From an uncultured Aquimarina sp. (lineage in GTDB: Bacteria > Bacteroidota > Bacteroidia > Flavobacteriales > Flavobacteriaceae), in NCBI GenBank assembly GCA_947495425.1, contig CANLYR010000037.1, positions 1-47,592 of the forward strand: DNA of 47,592 nucleotides, read 5' to 3'. Position 1 is the stretch's first letter. Each line of letters starts with the position of its first letter. Shown in pieces: positions 1-8,416 of this stretch. Made by a program: the position numbers and the translations under genes. Under the pieces are notes generated by a model. It worked only from the letters and a program-made list of their open reading frames with translations, searched no databases and was not told the origin of the DNA.

Positions 1-55
1 TAAATTGTTGTGTGGTAACTACAATTTACTGCCTTTTAGCAGTTTGCACAACTTT

Positions 56-79
56 TTCTAAATGCACAACGGGTTAAAT
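56..79 (+). repeat. End-motif copy A (AATGCACAACGGGTTAAA)
   Basis: One of four same-sense copies of a roughly 20-24 bp motif (others at 5369-5388, 10687-10711, 18005-18028; an inverted partner at 17853-17876). Here it sits directly before the point where the TPR/HTH gene becomes readable. Confidence 0.6.
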
Positions 80-129
80 TATATTTATCAAAAATAAAAT
101 CTCCTTTTCAGTATTATGCAGATTCTAAT

Positions 130-1230
130 TTGGGTAATGTTTATTCAGATTTGAAACAATATGATAAGGCGCAGCAGGCATATGAAACCGCTTATTATGG
201 ATTAATAACCACAAAAGATACGTTTTCAATAGCAAAAATTTCTAATTCTTTAGCTTATGCGGCTTTAAATAAAAAACAATATCAAAAAGCCTTCAAGTAT
301 TACAAAAACGCACTACAACTTGCTCAAGGCAAGCAACTGTTTGAGACAAAATCAACAGCACTTGTGGGTCTTGCCGAGGTTTTTTATAATTTTAAAAAGA
401 TGGATAGTGCGCTACACTACGTAGATCGTGCATTTTATCTGACAGACTCTTTAAATTTCCTTTCCAAAAAAATTGAAATACTTTCATTTAAAAGTATGAT
501 TTACAAGAAGCAAGGAAATACCAAAGAAGCTCTTGAACTTTTGGAGCAATCACAAGTTTTAGATGATAGTATGCAAAAAAGAAAAAAGATTGCAGAAAGC
601 ACAGTACTTTTGATTGCTAACCAACAAAAAGAGAATAAAAAAGAGACCCAAGGTCTTTATGCTCAAATAACTCAAAAGAATTATGTATTAGTGTTGGCGG
701 GTTTTGTGCTGATGTTATCTCCAATTGTAGGGTATATCTTCTTTATGAAGAAAAAAGAAAAACTAAAACAGCAGATTCAAAAATTAGAAAAAGAACAGGA
801 AGAGAAGCAAGAATTAAGAAAAGAATTAGACGAGAAAAAAAGAGAATTTGCCGATTATGTTCTAAAAATTTTTGATACCAAAGACAGGATTTTAAGTACT
901 ATTGCAAAACAAGGAAAAATGAATCCTCAGAAATTAACGGATAGTGTACACCAGATTTATGATTTGGACAAATGGAAGGATTTTCAAAAACGTTTTTCTG
1001 ATGTGCATCCAAGTTTTTATTATACACTTCAAAAAACGTACCCTTCGTTATCTGGTCGAGATCTAAATTTGTTAGCATTAATTAGCTTGCGGTTTTCTAC
1101 CAAAGAAATGGCATCTCTTCTCAATATTACCACAAAAGGAGTTGAAAAAGCTCGTTATCGAATACGAAAAAAAATGAACCTTAAAGCTAACCAAAATCTT
1201 TTTCAGGCAATTTCTTCTCTTATCGCTTAA
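130..1230 (+). CDS. TPR-transmembrane-LuxR-type HTH regulator, 5' end probably lost
   Basis: Reads as the C-terminal part of a flavobacterial TPR/HTH sensor-regulator. Residues about 1-150 are helical TPR-like repeats (for example KQYDKAQQAYETAY, KQYQKAFKYYKNAL), about 184-206 is a membrane segment, about 207-245 a charged coiled coil, and about 312-362 a LuxR/GerE-like helix-turn-helix (SGRDLNLLALISLRFSTKEM). Such proteins normally carry an N-terminal signal peptide and more TPRs and are longer than 366 aa. The only usable start is a TTG at 130; the frame stays open back to position 40 (stop at 37-39), but the upstream part reads unlike protein and contains a copy of the AACGGGTTAAA end motif (56-79). 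I infer a 5' truncation by rearrangement at that motif; it may be a pseudogene. Confidence 0.65.
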   Translation: MGNVYSDLKQYDKAQQAYETAYYGLITTKDTFSIAKISNSLAYAALNKKQYQKAFKYYKNALQLAQGKQLFETKSTALVGLAEVFYNFKKMDSALHYVDRAFYLTDSLNFLSKKIEILSFKSMIYKKQGNTKEALELLEQSQVLDDSMQKRKKIAESTVLLIANQQKENKKETQGLYAQITQKNYVLVLAGFVLMLSPIVGYIFFMKKKEKLKQQIQKLEKEQEEKQELRKELDEKKREFADYVLKIFDTKDRILSTIAKQGKMNPQKLTDSVHQIYDLDKWKDFQKRFSDVHPSFYYTLQKTYPSLSGRDLNLLALISLRFSTKEMASLLNITTKGVEKARYRIRKKMNLKANQNLFQAISSLIA

Positions 1231-1675
1231 GTATTATGTAGGTGTAAACTTGTTACCAGGAAATTTACCTCAGACCCTATTTTTCTTTTTTTCACTACAA
1301 AGAATCAATTTGGTGGATCATAGTGGGCAGGGTTTTAAAATTAAATCTTCTATTGCTGATAATCTGTTTGATATCAAAAGCCTTTATAATCATCATCAGT
1401 TTTAAACAGATTAGAGAACTCTAGCTGGTTATACCTTAAAAATATTGATTTAACCCTATTTTCATTAACTCTTGCGATATAAGTTAAATTCTGACTTATA
1501 GGGCTTTATGGCCAACTTACGCTACATCTAGTATTTTTTTAATTAGTGTCTGGTTTTTGTCTGGGGTATTTTCGTATTAACGACGTCTTTATTTTCGTTT
1601 GTTTGTGATAATCCTTTGTGATAGATATAAAAAATTATAAGGATTGAAACAAATTTTAACCATAAACTTAATACC
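1231..1675. other. Intergenic stretch, no gene seen
   Basis: I see no credible reading frame. A 9-bp inverted repeat (AATCTGTTT at 1361-1369, AAACAGATT at 1404-1412) could form a 52-nt hairpin. The last 60 bases are AT-rich leader for the following lipoprotein gene. Confidence 0.4.
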
Positions 1676-2980
1676 ATGAAACACAATCAGATTATTTTAA
1701 AATGTTGTTTGCTAACCACTATTCTATTTTCCTCTTGCCAGACTGAGGAGGTTGATAATGATTTAATAGAGCAAGAAGATACATCAGTCGCTTCAAAAGC
1801 TACTAGTGCTTGTGAAGTAACTATTGAAAATTTAGCAAGTCACACAAGAATTATTTATCGGGCAAATAATAATACCAATACCATACGAGTAAATGAATGG
1901 CGAAATGGAAAAGCATTAACAATAAGAACCAGTTCTGGAGTGTGTAAAATTCCTAAACCATACGATGAATTGTTTATTTATGGAGGAAGGGGTAATGACT
2001 CAATCATTATCAATCGTAGTGTTAAAACCCCCACAAAAATCTACCCAAGTGATGGTAATGATTTTATTCAAAATAAAAGTAACATTTCTGCGACTATAGT
2101 AGCACTTGGAGGTGGAATAGATAAAGTTATCGGGAATAAAAAGAATACACGTTTTTGGATAGATCGCGTGGACACCCATAATGCATCAAAACAGGAGATT
2201 GCAGATGGAAAACTACACCTTGTTGAAAAATTTAATAACTCTAGTAAGGTGTTGGATGGTAGAGAAATCAAAGATGATATTAAATATGAGAATGATTATG
2301 ATTACTGTCCCTGGGATTTTATTCCTATGGAAAAAACTAGTCTGTGGGGGATAGACGATCCAAGTGTGTATGATGTGCAACAAGGGCTTTTTCAAACCTG
2401 TGGAGCTACTTCCCTTTGGGGATATCTTGCTCATCAGTTTGGAGACAAAGTAAGAGAATTGGCCGTAGAACTTGGAGATGGAACCTATGGTGTGAAAATT
2501 AAAGGTGAAGAGTATGTGCGAATGGATGCCGATTTTCAACCCTATTACTATTCTAGACCCGGACCAACGGGGAAATCATGGTATGTGATCCTAGAAAAGG
2601 CATATTACACCAATTCTAGTTATGATTTTCCGGATCCACTAACCTCGAGTAATGGGTTTCATATAAAACCTTTGAATTATACATCAATGAACAGCCTTAT
2701 TGCAGAGCTCAAAAAATACTTAAACAGTGATACATATAGTATTAAAGCTAACTGTATCAAAGCCAATTATGACCTAGGACTCTCAAGAATGCATGCCTTT
2801 ACGGTATTGGAAATTAAAAACGATAAAGTGATCATACGCAATCCATACGGCGATGTAACCGATTGTTTTGGGCAATATCCTCATCAACCAAACCCAAATA
2901 ATGGTAGGGTAGAAATGGATTTTGAATTACTACAAGAATATATTTCAGAGTTTTATATAACCGAAATAGCTTGGGAGTAA
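1676..2980 (+). CDS. Calpain-like (C2-type) cysteine protease lipoprotein with RTX-like N-terminal part
   Basis: 434 aa. Residues 1-21 are a lipoprotein signal (ILFSSC, Cys21) followed by acidic residues, suggesting outer-membrane, possibly surface, location. Residues about 48-160 carry short Gly/Asp turns (GGRGNDS at 103-109, SDGNDF, GGGIDKVIG) like haemolysin-type calcium-binding repeats. Residues about 225-434 resemble the calpain catalytic fold: VQQGLFQTCGATSLWGYLA gives a likely nucleophile Cys242, SWYVILEKAYY matches the conserved Trp-x-x-LEKAY segment, and MHAFTVLEI plus VIIRNPYGD give His373 and Asn389, the Cys-His-Asn order of family C2. The assignment is from motifs only. Followed by two tectonin lipoproteins on the same strand. 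Substrate unknown; extracellular processing is inferred. Confidence 0.65.
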   Translation: MKHNQIILKCCLLTTILFSSCQTEEVDNDLIEQEDTSVASKATSACEVTIENLASHTRIIYRANNNTNTIRVNEWRNGKALTIRTSSGVCKIPKPYDELFIYGGRGNDSIIINRSVKTPTKIYPSDGNDFIQNKSNISATIVALGGGIDKVIGNKKNTRFWIDRVDTHNASKQEIADGKLHLVEKFNNSSKVLDGREIKDDIKYENDYDYCPWDFIPMEKTSLWGIDDPSVYDVQQGLFQTCGATSLWGYLAHQFGDKVRELAVELGDGTYGVKIKGEEYVRMDADFQPYYYSRPGPTGKSWYVILEKAYYTNSSYDFPDPLTSSNGFHIKPLNYTSMNSLIAELKKYLNSDTYSIKANCIKANYDLGLSRMHAFTVLEIKNDKVIIRNPYGDVTDCFGQYPHQPNPNNGRVEMDFELLQEYISEFYITEIAWE

Positions 2981-3425
2981 CACTCTCAATAAGGATGTAG
3001 CATAATTCAGTTCTGCTTTTAAAGATATATGTGCCTTTTTTAATTTTCGAATTATGGTAACATTTTCTTTAAAGGCGGAATTATCGTTTTAATCTTTTTT
3101 ACAAATTCTAAAGGGTTTTAGGAGATACCTGATTTTTCTCTGGATAAGGATAATCCTGACAAGTATCAGTCATGATATTAATAAATTTAGTTAAAACCTT
3201 TCCAGTTATTGAGTTCAGACACTAGCAAAAAATCATGGTTTTTATGTACCGAAATTATAAAGCTTTACGTTAGTTAGAGCCTCTATCAGTATGAGAACAT
3301 CTAATACTTATGCTGAAGCTAACTATTTTACGAAGTGAACCGGGTACGTCTTCAATATGAGTACTTGTACTCATGTTTTTCAGCAACGTAATGATGAAAT
3401 TTGTAAAACTTAAAACTTGTACGTT
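2981..3425. other. Intergenic stretch with a compact hairpin, no gene seen
   Basis: No convincing frame on either strand. A perfect 8-bp stem with a 2-base loop (ATGAGTACTTGTACTCAT, 3357-3374) is followed by GTTTTT and lies about 50 bases before the next start codon; it may be a weak terminator, an operator or an mRNA leader hairpin. Confidence 0.4.
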
Positions 3426-4262
3426 ATGAATTACATTAAAAAAGGTATACAAAGTATTTGTATCGTTTCTTTCATGTTCTTTTTTGGCTCATGCGAAAAA
3501 GAGACCCAAGTTGACTCTGAACCCCTTACTCAAGGAGCATTTGAGAATGCAGAGGCCTACCCGAATGACCAGAAAAATAGTTCGTATTGGTATCCAATAA
3601 ATGGGATAACGAATGCATCACGTATCACAGTAGATCCAGAAGGTAACCCTTGGGTGGTTAAAACAAATGGAGATATCGCTGTTTATAAAAATCGAAGAGT
3701 ATATGCTATACCTGGTAAAGCTATTGATATCGACGCAGGAGGCTATTGGGACTGGGAGACTTTTTTCGATGATACAATTTGGATTACTAATGCTGCAAAT
3801 GAAATTTTTTACAGATCTGGAATAGAAGGTAGTTGGACTAAAATTGATGGTCTGGCGCATACTATCGATGTAAGTGTTGATGGTAATCCCTGGGTGATTA
3901 ATAAGAATAATCAGATTTATAGAAGAATTAATGGAGTTAATGGGTACTGGTCCAGGCAAAATGGAGCGGCATTAGACATCGGCAATGGAGGAGGTGAAAC
4001 TTATGTGATTGGAACCAATAAAAATTTGTTTAAGATGAATCCCGATGGTAATTATACGAATCTTGGAGGAATTGTAGAAAGAGTAGATGTAGATTATTTT
4101 GAGAGGGCATGGGTGATTAATAAAGCCGGCGAGATTTTTACTACGGGGGGCGATGGGCGATTTTATAAATTACCGGGGGCTGCCATAGATATTGCTTGTA
4201 ATTCTAATGGGGAAGTTTATATAATAGGTGCTGATAGGAGAGTCTATAGGGCAGAAAGGTGA
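3426..4262 (+). CDS. Tectonin-repeat (beta-propeller) lipoprotein, copy 1
   Basis: 278 aa from the ATG at 3426. An in-frame ATG lies 9 bases upstream, but the downstream paralogue begins at the equivalent of 3426, so I prefer it. Signal peptide with lipobox FFGSC (Cys23) then acidic residues. The rest is a series of about 35-residue repeats of the type ASRITVDPEGNPWVVKTNGDIAVY, AHTIDVSVDGNPWVINKNNQIYRR, VERVDVDYFERAWVINKAGEIFTT, alternating with AxDIxxGxxxxYVIGTNKxLF segments. This is the TECPR/tectonin signature of six-bladed lectin-like propellers. Likely a surface-exposed binding protein; ligand unknown. Tandem with the gene at 4360 and downstream of a protease lipoprotein. Confidence 0.75.
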   Translation: MNYIKKGIQSICIVSFMFFFGSCEKETQVDSEPLTQGAFENAEAYPNDQKNSSYWYPINGITNASRITVDPEGNPWVVKTNGDIAVYKNRRVYAIPGKAIDIDAGGYWDWETFFDDTIWITNAANEIFYRSGIEGSWTKIDGLAHTIDVSVDGNPWVINKNNQIYRRINGVNGYWSRQNGAALDIGNGGGETYVIGTNKNLFKMNPDGNYTNLGGIVERVDVDYFERAWVINKAGEIFTTGGDGRFYKLPGAAIDIACNSNGEVYIIGADRRVYRAER

Positions 4263-4359
4263 TAAATCAAAAGTATACATCATCATAAAATGCATTTTGA
4301 CTAGTTACATTTCTTAACATAGAAACAATCAAATTTTTAATGTTTAAAACCTCATAATT

Positions 4360-5181
4360 ATGAATTGTATTAAAAAAGGTATGCAAAGTATCTGTATTGT
4401 TTCTGTCCTGTTATTTTTCATTTCATGTGAAACAGAAACCGAAATTGATCATGAAATGCTTATTCAAGAAGAATTAGAAACTACAGAGGCGTTAGATTCC
4501 AAAAGTAGTATATCGGGCTATTGGCAGCTGATAAATGTATCTGGATTAGAAAACGCATCGCGCATTACTGCAGATATATTTGGTGACCCATGGATCGTTA
4601 AAACAAATGGAGATATTGTTCATTATTCAAATGGAAAAGTTAATGCCATTCCTGGTAAGGCCAGAGATATCGGTACTGGTGGTATATACGGGACTATTTG
4701 GATTACTAATGCAGCAAATCAAATTTTTTATAAAGATAGGATATTTGGAGGCGATTGGGTAAAAATTGATGGACTTGCTCATACTATTGATGTTGATCAT
4801 ATAGGAAATCCGTGGGTGCTAAACAAACATAACAATATTTATAAAAGAATTAATCAAATTAGTGGGTATTGGTCCCAACAAAATGGTGCAGCATTGGATA
4901 TTGGTGTAGGAGCAGGTAGAGTATATGTTATAGGAACCAATAAAAATGTATATCTAAGAAAATCCGATGGCAGCTGGGCTAATCTGGGGGGGATTGCAGA
5001 ACGATTAGATGTAGATAACATAGCAAGAGCCTGGGTAGTTAATGCATCCAATGAGATTTTTGTCACTAGAGATGGGCGTTTTCAGAAAATACAAGGCGCT
5101 GCGCTAGATGTTGGTTGTGGTAGTAGAGAGGTTTATATCGTTGGTATTAATAGAAGAGTATATAAATGGATTCATCAATAA
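4360..5181 (+). CDS. Tectonin-repeat (beta-propeller) lipoprotein, copy 2
   Basis: 273 aa, clear paralogue of the preceding gene: same signal peptide style (MNCIKKGMQSICIVS, lipobox Cys23), same blade repeats (ASRITADIFGDPWIVKTNGD, AHTIDVDHIGNPWVLNKHNN, AERLDVDNIARAWVVNASNE), same terminal YIVGINRRVYKW. The copies have diverged mainly in the acidic linker after the lipobox, and copy 2 lacks a few residues around blade two. The gap between the genes is 97 bp and the start regions are nearly identical, indicating a tandem duplication. A hairpin with a T-rich tail follows at 5266. A ligand-binding surface role is inferred from the fold alone. Confidence 0.75.
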   Translation: MNCIKKGMQSICIVSVLLFFISCETETEIDHEMLIQEELETTEALDSKSSISGYWQLINVSGLENASRITADIFGDPWIVKTNGDIVHYSNGKVNAIPGKARDIGTGGIYGTIWITNAANQIFYKDRIFGGDWVKIDGLAHTIDVDHIGNPWVLNKHNNIYKRINQISGYWSQQNGAALDIGVGAGRVYVIGTNKNVYLRKSDGSWANLGGIAERLDVDNIARAWVVNASNEIFVTRDGRFQKIQGAALDVGCGSREVYIVGINRRVYKWIHQ

Positions 5182-5265
5182 ACTAAAAATTATCAGCACC
5201 GGTTGGGCATTTAGACATTTTAACCAAACACCGTCAATTCAAGTGCTTCGACTTTGGGAGAAGTG

Positions 5266-5318
5266 TATCAAGAATAGGGTTATTGATTTGAAAAGCCATT
5301 CTTGATAGGTTTTATTTT
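5266..5318 (+). terminator. Hairpin terminator after the tectonin pair
   Basis: TATCAAGAAT (5266-5275) pairs exactly with ATTCTTGATA (5298-5307), followed by GGTTTTATTTTC. About 85 bases beyond the stop codon of the second tectonin gene. Confidence 0.55.
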
Positions 5319-5368
5319 CATTTCATGATGACAAAACATTCCTTTATATTTTTGCGCAGTGATTTTGC

Positions 5369-5388
5369 AAAATACACAACGGATTAAC
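5369..5388 (+). repeat. End-motif copy B, degenerate
   Basis: AAAATACACAACGGATTAAC is a diverged version of the AATGCAYAAAACGGGTTAAA motif family, 40 bases before the next lipoprotein gene. The weakest of the four copies. Confidence 0.4.
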
Positions 5389-5427
5389 GAGTATAATTAA
5401 TTATAAATTAACTTAAAACCATTACCT

Positions 5428-6546
5428 ATGAAACCAACAATTTTTATACTAGTATTGCTAGTTAGTACATTATTTATTTCGTGTGAGCAAGAAGAAACTT
5501 CGGATATCATTTCTGAAGACCAGCAAGAGTTGTCTTTTGAAGATATTTCGGAATTTGTAGAAAACAGTGTATTTGAACCTGAGACCAAATCGACTCATAA
5601 TAGTCCATTGTTTTATAGGGCCGTGATAAGAAATACTACGATGGTAGGAGATCTCAAATTACAACGAGCACGACCTCAAAATGGTAAAATCGCTATAAGA
5701 GGATCGCTCGAATTATTAAATGGAAAAAAATCGTCTTCTGTAAAAGGTGTTATTAAACCCAACAAGCAGTTACTGTTATTTATTACGTTTCAAGATGGCA
5801 CTCGATTTAGAATAAATAGTAATAAAATCCAACCCAATAATAAATTTTCGGGTACAATTGTCAATACAGCAAACAGAAGAAAAGGAACTGTAAGTGCCGC
5901 TCCACAGAAAATCACAAAAATGAATGATCCAAAAGGCGATGTGTTTAATGTAAGTGGATTACGCTATGATGTTTTGCGCACAACAGCAAGAAAAACAAGT
6001 GATTTTTATAGTCTTATTTTTGATTTTAAAAATAAAGTTATCCTTGCAGATCCCGGTGATGCATTTATATTTCCATCTAAGAATGAAGCCAAAAAACTTT
6101 TTGGGGTAGTAAATATATCTACCGGAAGAAAAACAGGAATTTTTCAATTACCGTATTGTGCTATCAACAGAGCTCCTGTAGGCTTTCCTTTTGAAGAGTT
6201 ACCAAAAAACAATTTTGAGTATGATCTTTTTATCGACCTCTTTGATTTAGATAAAAATAGATTTGGGAATTTAAAAATATATGATAAAACCTTTACAGAG
6301 CCTATCAATGATGATGAGGTATTTACAGGTTTTTTCAGGCCTATTGATAAAGTAAAATTTCTTGTCTATGGTAAAAGATTGGTTTTAGTTTTTCCTACCA
6401 AAAATATTCCCAGAAAAAGAGAAAATTTTAGATATGGATTTGGAGTAGGAAACAGAACAGGAAATAATTTTAAAGAATTAAAACTAAACGGTAACACTAA
6501 TTTTTACTTTTTAGGCTCTGATAACAATCTTACGTGTAGGAGATGA
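5428..6546 (+). CDS. Lipoprotein of unknown function
   Basis: 372 aa. Signal peptide with lipobox LFISC (Cys19) and an EQEE acidic run, so probably outer-membrane and surface-facing. The mature part is basic and rich in Asn/Lys, predicted largely beta from its alternating pattern (GDLKLQRARPQNGKIAIRG, FSGTIVNTANRRKGTVSA), with no catalytic motif or repeat I recognise. It continues the run of same-strand lipoproteins starting at 1676 and ends before a very strong bidirectional terminator. No function is proposed. Confidence 0.7.
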   Translation: MKPTIFILVLLVSTLFISCEQEETSDIISEDQQELSFEDISEFVENSVFEPETKSTHNSPLFYRAVIRNTTMVGDLKLQRARPQNGKIAIRGSLELLNGKKSSSVKGVIKPNKQLLLFITFQDGTRFRINSNKIQPNNKFSGTIVNTANRRKGTVSAAPQKITKMNDPKGDVFNVSGLRYDVLRTTARKTSDFYSLIFDFKNKVILADPGDAFIFPSKNEAKKLFGVVNISTGRKTGIFQLPYCAINRAPVGFPFEELPKNNFEYDLFIDLFDLDKNRFGNLKIYDKTFTEPINDDEVFTGFFRPIDKVKFLVYGKRLVLVFPTKNIPRKRENFRYGFGVGNRTGNNFKELKLNGNTNFYFLGSDNNLTCRR

Positions 6547-6570
6547 CATGTTCTTGCTGTAAATCTGTTT

Positions 6571-6621
6571 GTTAAACAATAATTCCTCTTGAGCAACACT
6601 CCAGAGGAATTATTGTTTAAC
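6571..6621. terminator. Bidirectional terminator with 19-bp perfect stem
   Basis: Bases 6571-6589 (GTTAAACAATAATTCCTCT) are the exact complement of 6603-6621, with a 13-base loop. The A-rich/T-rich flanks of the stem let it serve both the lipoprotein gene on the left and the convergent gene on the right. Confidence 0.8.
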
Positions 6622-6646
6622 AGCAAAGCTTTCTTTAAAAAATCGG

Positions 6647-7048
6647 CTATAAAATATTATAATAAATATCGGCATGTTTATATTTTATCGTATCATCTTC
6701 GTATGCTAATTTGGCAATCACACGATCCATAGAAGCTATTTTTCCATCTTTCATTTGATAGCAGGTATAATCTATTGAGTGGTCTTCTGGATAACAATCG
6801 ATATATCCCATTACATACTGTCCTTCTAAGTATATAGATTGCATTTCTGGCAGCACAGTTGTAAACCAATCATCAAGATGGTTATAACGTATAGGCGTTG
6901 TATCACCGTTGATATAGAAATTAAAACTGTGATCCTTGGTGTATAAAGTGCTTAGAATTTTGATTAAATCATCCCAGCCTTTTTTTCTACTCATATTTAG
7001 CTGGTACCAAAAGATTAGTTCTTTGGCATCTTTTTCAAAATCATTCAT
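6647..7048 (-). CDS. Small NTF2/SnoaL-like protein (tentative)
   Basis: 133 aa, no signal peptide, so cytoplasmic. The layout (N-terminal helices with LIFWYQLNMSRKKGWDDLIKIL, then strands around HSFNFYINGDTTPIRYNHLDDWF, a central VMGYIDCYPEDHSIDYTCYQMKDGKIASMDRVIAKLAY) resembles the cone-shaped NTF2/SnoaL fold often used for ligand binding or small-molecule isomerisation, but I cannot name catalytic residues. It heads a minus-strand group that includes a GG-leader peptide, though separate hairpins suggest separate transcripts. Confidence 0.5.
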   Translation of the reverse strand: MNDFEKDAKELIFWYQLNMSRKKGWDDLIKILSTLYTKDHSFNFYINGDTTPIRYNHLDDWFTTVLPEMQSIYLEGQYVMGYIDCYPEDHSIDYTCYQMKDGKIASMDRVIAKLAYEDDTIKYKHADIYYNIL

Positions 7049-7086
7049 ATTTGTGTAATTAAATGGTTATATCGAATTCTCAAATA

Positions 7087-7128
7087 AAATTACCGACTAA
7101 AATAGTTTCTTTTTAGAGCCGGTAATTT
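7087..7128 (-). terminator. Hairpin terminator of the Cys-peptide gene
   Basis: On the minus strand AAATTACCG pairs with CGGTAATTT around an inner CTAAAA/TTTTAG stem, followed by a TTTTATTTG tail. It lies 35 bases past the peptide stop codon. Confidence 0.55.
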
Positions 7129-7162
7129 CAATGATTAAATACGATACTTGTAAAATTGTGTT

Positions 7163-7345
7163 TTAGGCAAGAGCTGCACAATCGTTAAGACAAAATCTCG
7201 ATTTTTCTGCATCAGATCCAGGTTGATATCTTAGATCATACATACAGGAGTTATAACACCGTGATGATCCATCAGACCCCCCGGATATCGATTTTTGTTG
7301 TGACTTATTAATAGTTTTCACACCTTTTACATTTAAAATTTTCAT
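7163..7345 (-). CDS. GG-leader Cys-rich peptide precursor 1 (RCYNSC family)
   Basis: 60 aa. I start at the ATG at 7345, not the in-frame ATG 51 bases earlier, because the protein from there is a textbook double-glycine leader: MKxxNxKGxKxIxKxxQKSIxGG, 23 residues ending Gly22-Gly23, as used by C39-peptidase ABC exporters for bacteriocin-like and signalling peptides. The 37-residue core begins SDGSSRCYNSCMYDL and has four Cys in a C-x3-C ... C-x3-C pattern (last pair in FCLNDC). The leader and the RCYNSC core motif recur in the peptide at 32551. No C39 transporter or modification enzyme is seen in the window, so the export partner must be elsewhere. Activity unknown. Confidence 0.8.
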   Translation of the reverse strand: MKILNVKGVKTINKSQQKSISGGSDGSSRCYNSCMYDLRYQPGSDAEKSRFCLNDCAALA

Positions 7346-7496
7346 AATACATTTGATTTTAAGATTATAATATAATTCTTGATCATTTATAGACACTCAA
7401 GCGTATGTCTGTGACATCAGATTTCTTACTTAGAATAGTAATACCATTTATCTTTTAAATTTACTGGGATAAAATTTTATCATCTAGTGGTTGTAC

Positions 7497-8315
7497 TTAA
7501 TCCAATATTATTTTTGTGTCCTTGGCAAATTGTTTATAAGGGTCGTTAAATAGACCGTAGTATTGAATTACTCTAACTTTACCGATCAAAAATTCGAATG
7601 AATTCTGAATAAAGTCAACGGCCACTTCTTTAGACGAATTATTATTCGATCCCCTAGCAGTTAACGCAGCAAAAGATTCAGAAGTTACCCCATATATGTA
7701 TTTTGGTTTAAGAGAGTCAAAATAATATGGTAAACTTCTATATACTAAATCACAATCCCCAGAACCATTAAGTTTAAATTGCCCTTTATAAGAGATGGGT
7801 TGTTGGATGCCGCTACTAGAACTTCCGGTTACGCGAGTTGTTCCGCTTCTCGACCATGAACCACAACCCCAAAATTTTTGTTCATTAATTTCTTGGTTGA
7901 ATTCTACATTTTTATTCTGGATAATGGCTTCATAAGCAAGAAGAAATTGATCTGAAGTCGCACTAGCATAGGATTGTCCATATTCTTTTTCTAAATAATT
8001 ATTTATATTTTCCATTTGATACTTTGCCAAGTTGGCATCTTCTGGCGTAGTCCCTTCTTCTAGGGATATCTTGTATCTTTCATCAATAAAAATAGCCATC
8101 TCTTCATGATTAAGTTGTGAATATGTCTCAACATTTTTTTTAAGTTCCTCTTCTGGTAGTTGCTTATCAAAATTTCTGGCGAGCTTGATGACTTGATCTA
8201 AACTTTGATTCTCTAAAGTAGCATTCTCATAAGTGAGATTATCTGAACTTTCTTTTTCACAAGAAAAAAGGGATACTACGCATAGTGTTAGGATACTGAT
8301 TTTTTTAATATTCAT
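7497..8315 (-). CDS. Lipoprotein of unknown function
   Basis: 272 aa. Signal peptide with lipobox LFSC (Cys19) then EKESSDN. The first half is helical and acidic (residues about 30-140), the second half Gly/Ser-rich beta-like with an isolated FWGCGSWSRSGTTRV segment and one further Cys (SGDCDLVY), which could form a disulfide. Family not recognised. It stands between the Cys-peptide gene and a small Cys-rich secreted protein, all on the minus strand, so a shared role is possible but unproved. Confidence 0.65.
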   Translation of the reverse strand: MNIKKISILTLCVVSLFSCEKESSDNLTYENATLENQSLDQVIKLARNFDKQLPEEELKKNVETYSQLNHEEMAIFIDERYKISLEEGTTPEDANLAKYQMENINNYLEKEYGQSYASATSDQFLLAYEAIIQNKNVEFNQEINEQKFWGCGSWSRSGTTRVTGSSSSGIQQPISYKGQFKLNGSGDCDLVYRSLPYYFDSLKPKYIYGVTSESFAALTARGSNNNSSKEVAVDFIQNSFEFLIGKVRVIQYYGLFNDPYKQFAKDTKIILD

Positions 8316-8416
8316 GATATATAGGGTTTATTAATGAATTATTATATTATAGATTATCTTTCACTTAGAGTGATTTCAATTTCTTAATCAATTAGACATG
8401 AAACTACTCATTTGTT

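Noticed and set aside
3270..3452. 60-codon minus-strand frame
   Set aside because: Overlaps the start of the first tectonin gene and has no protein-like features.
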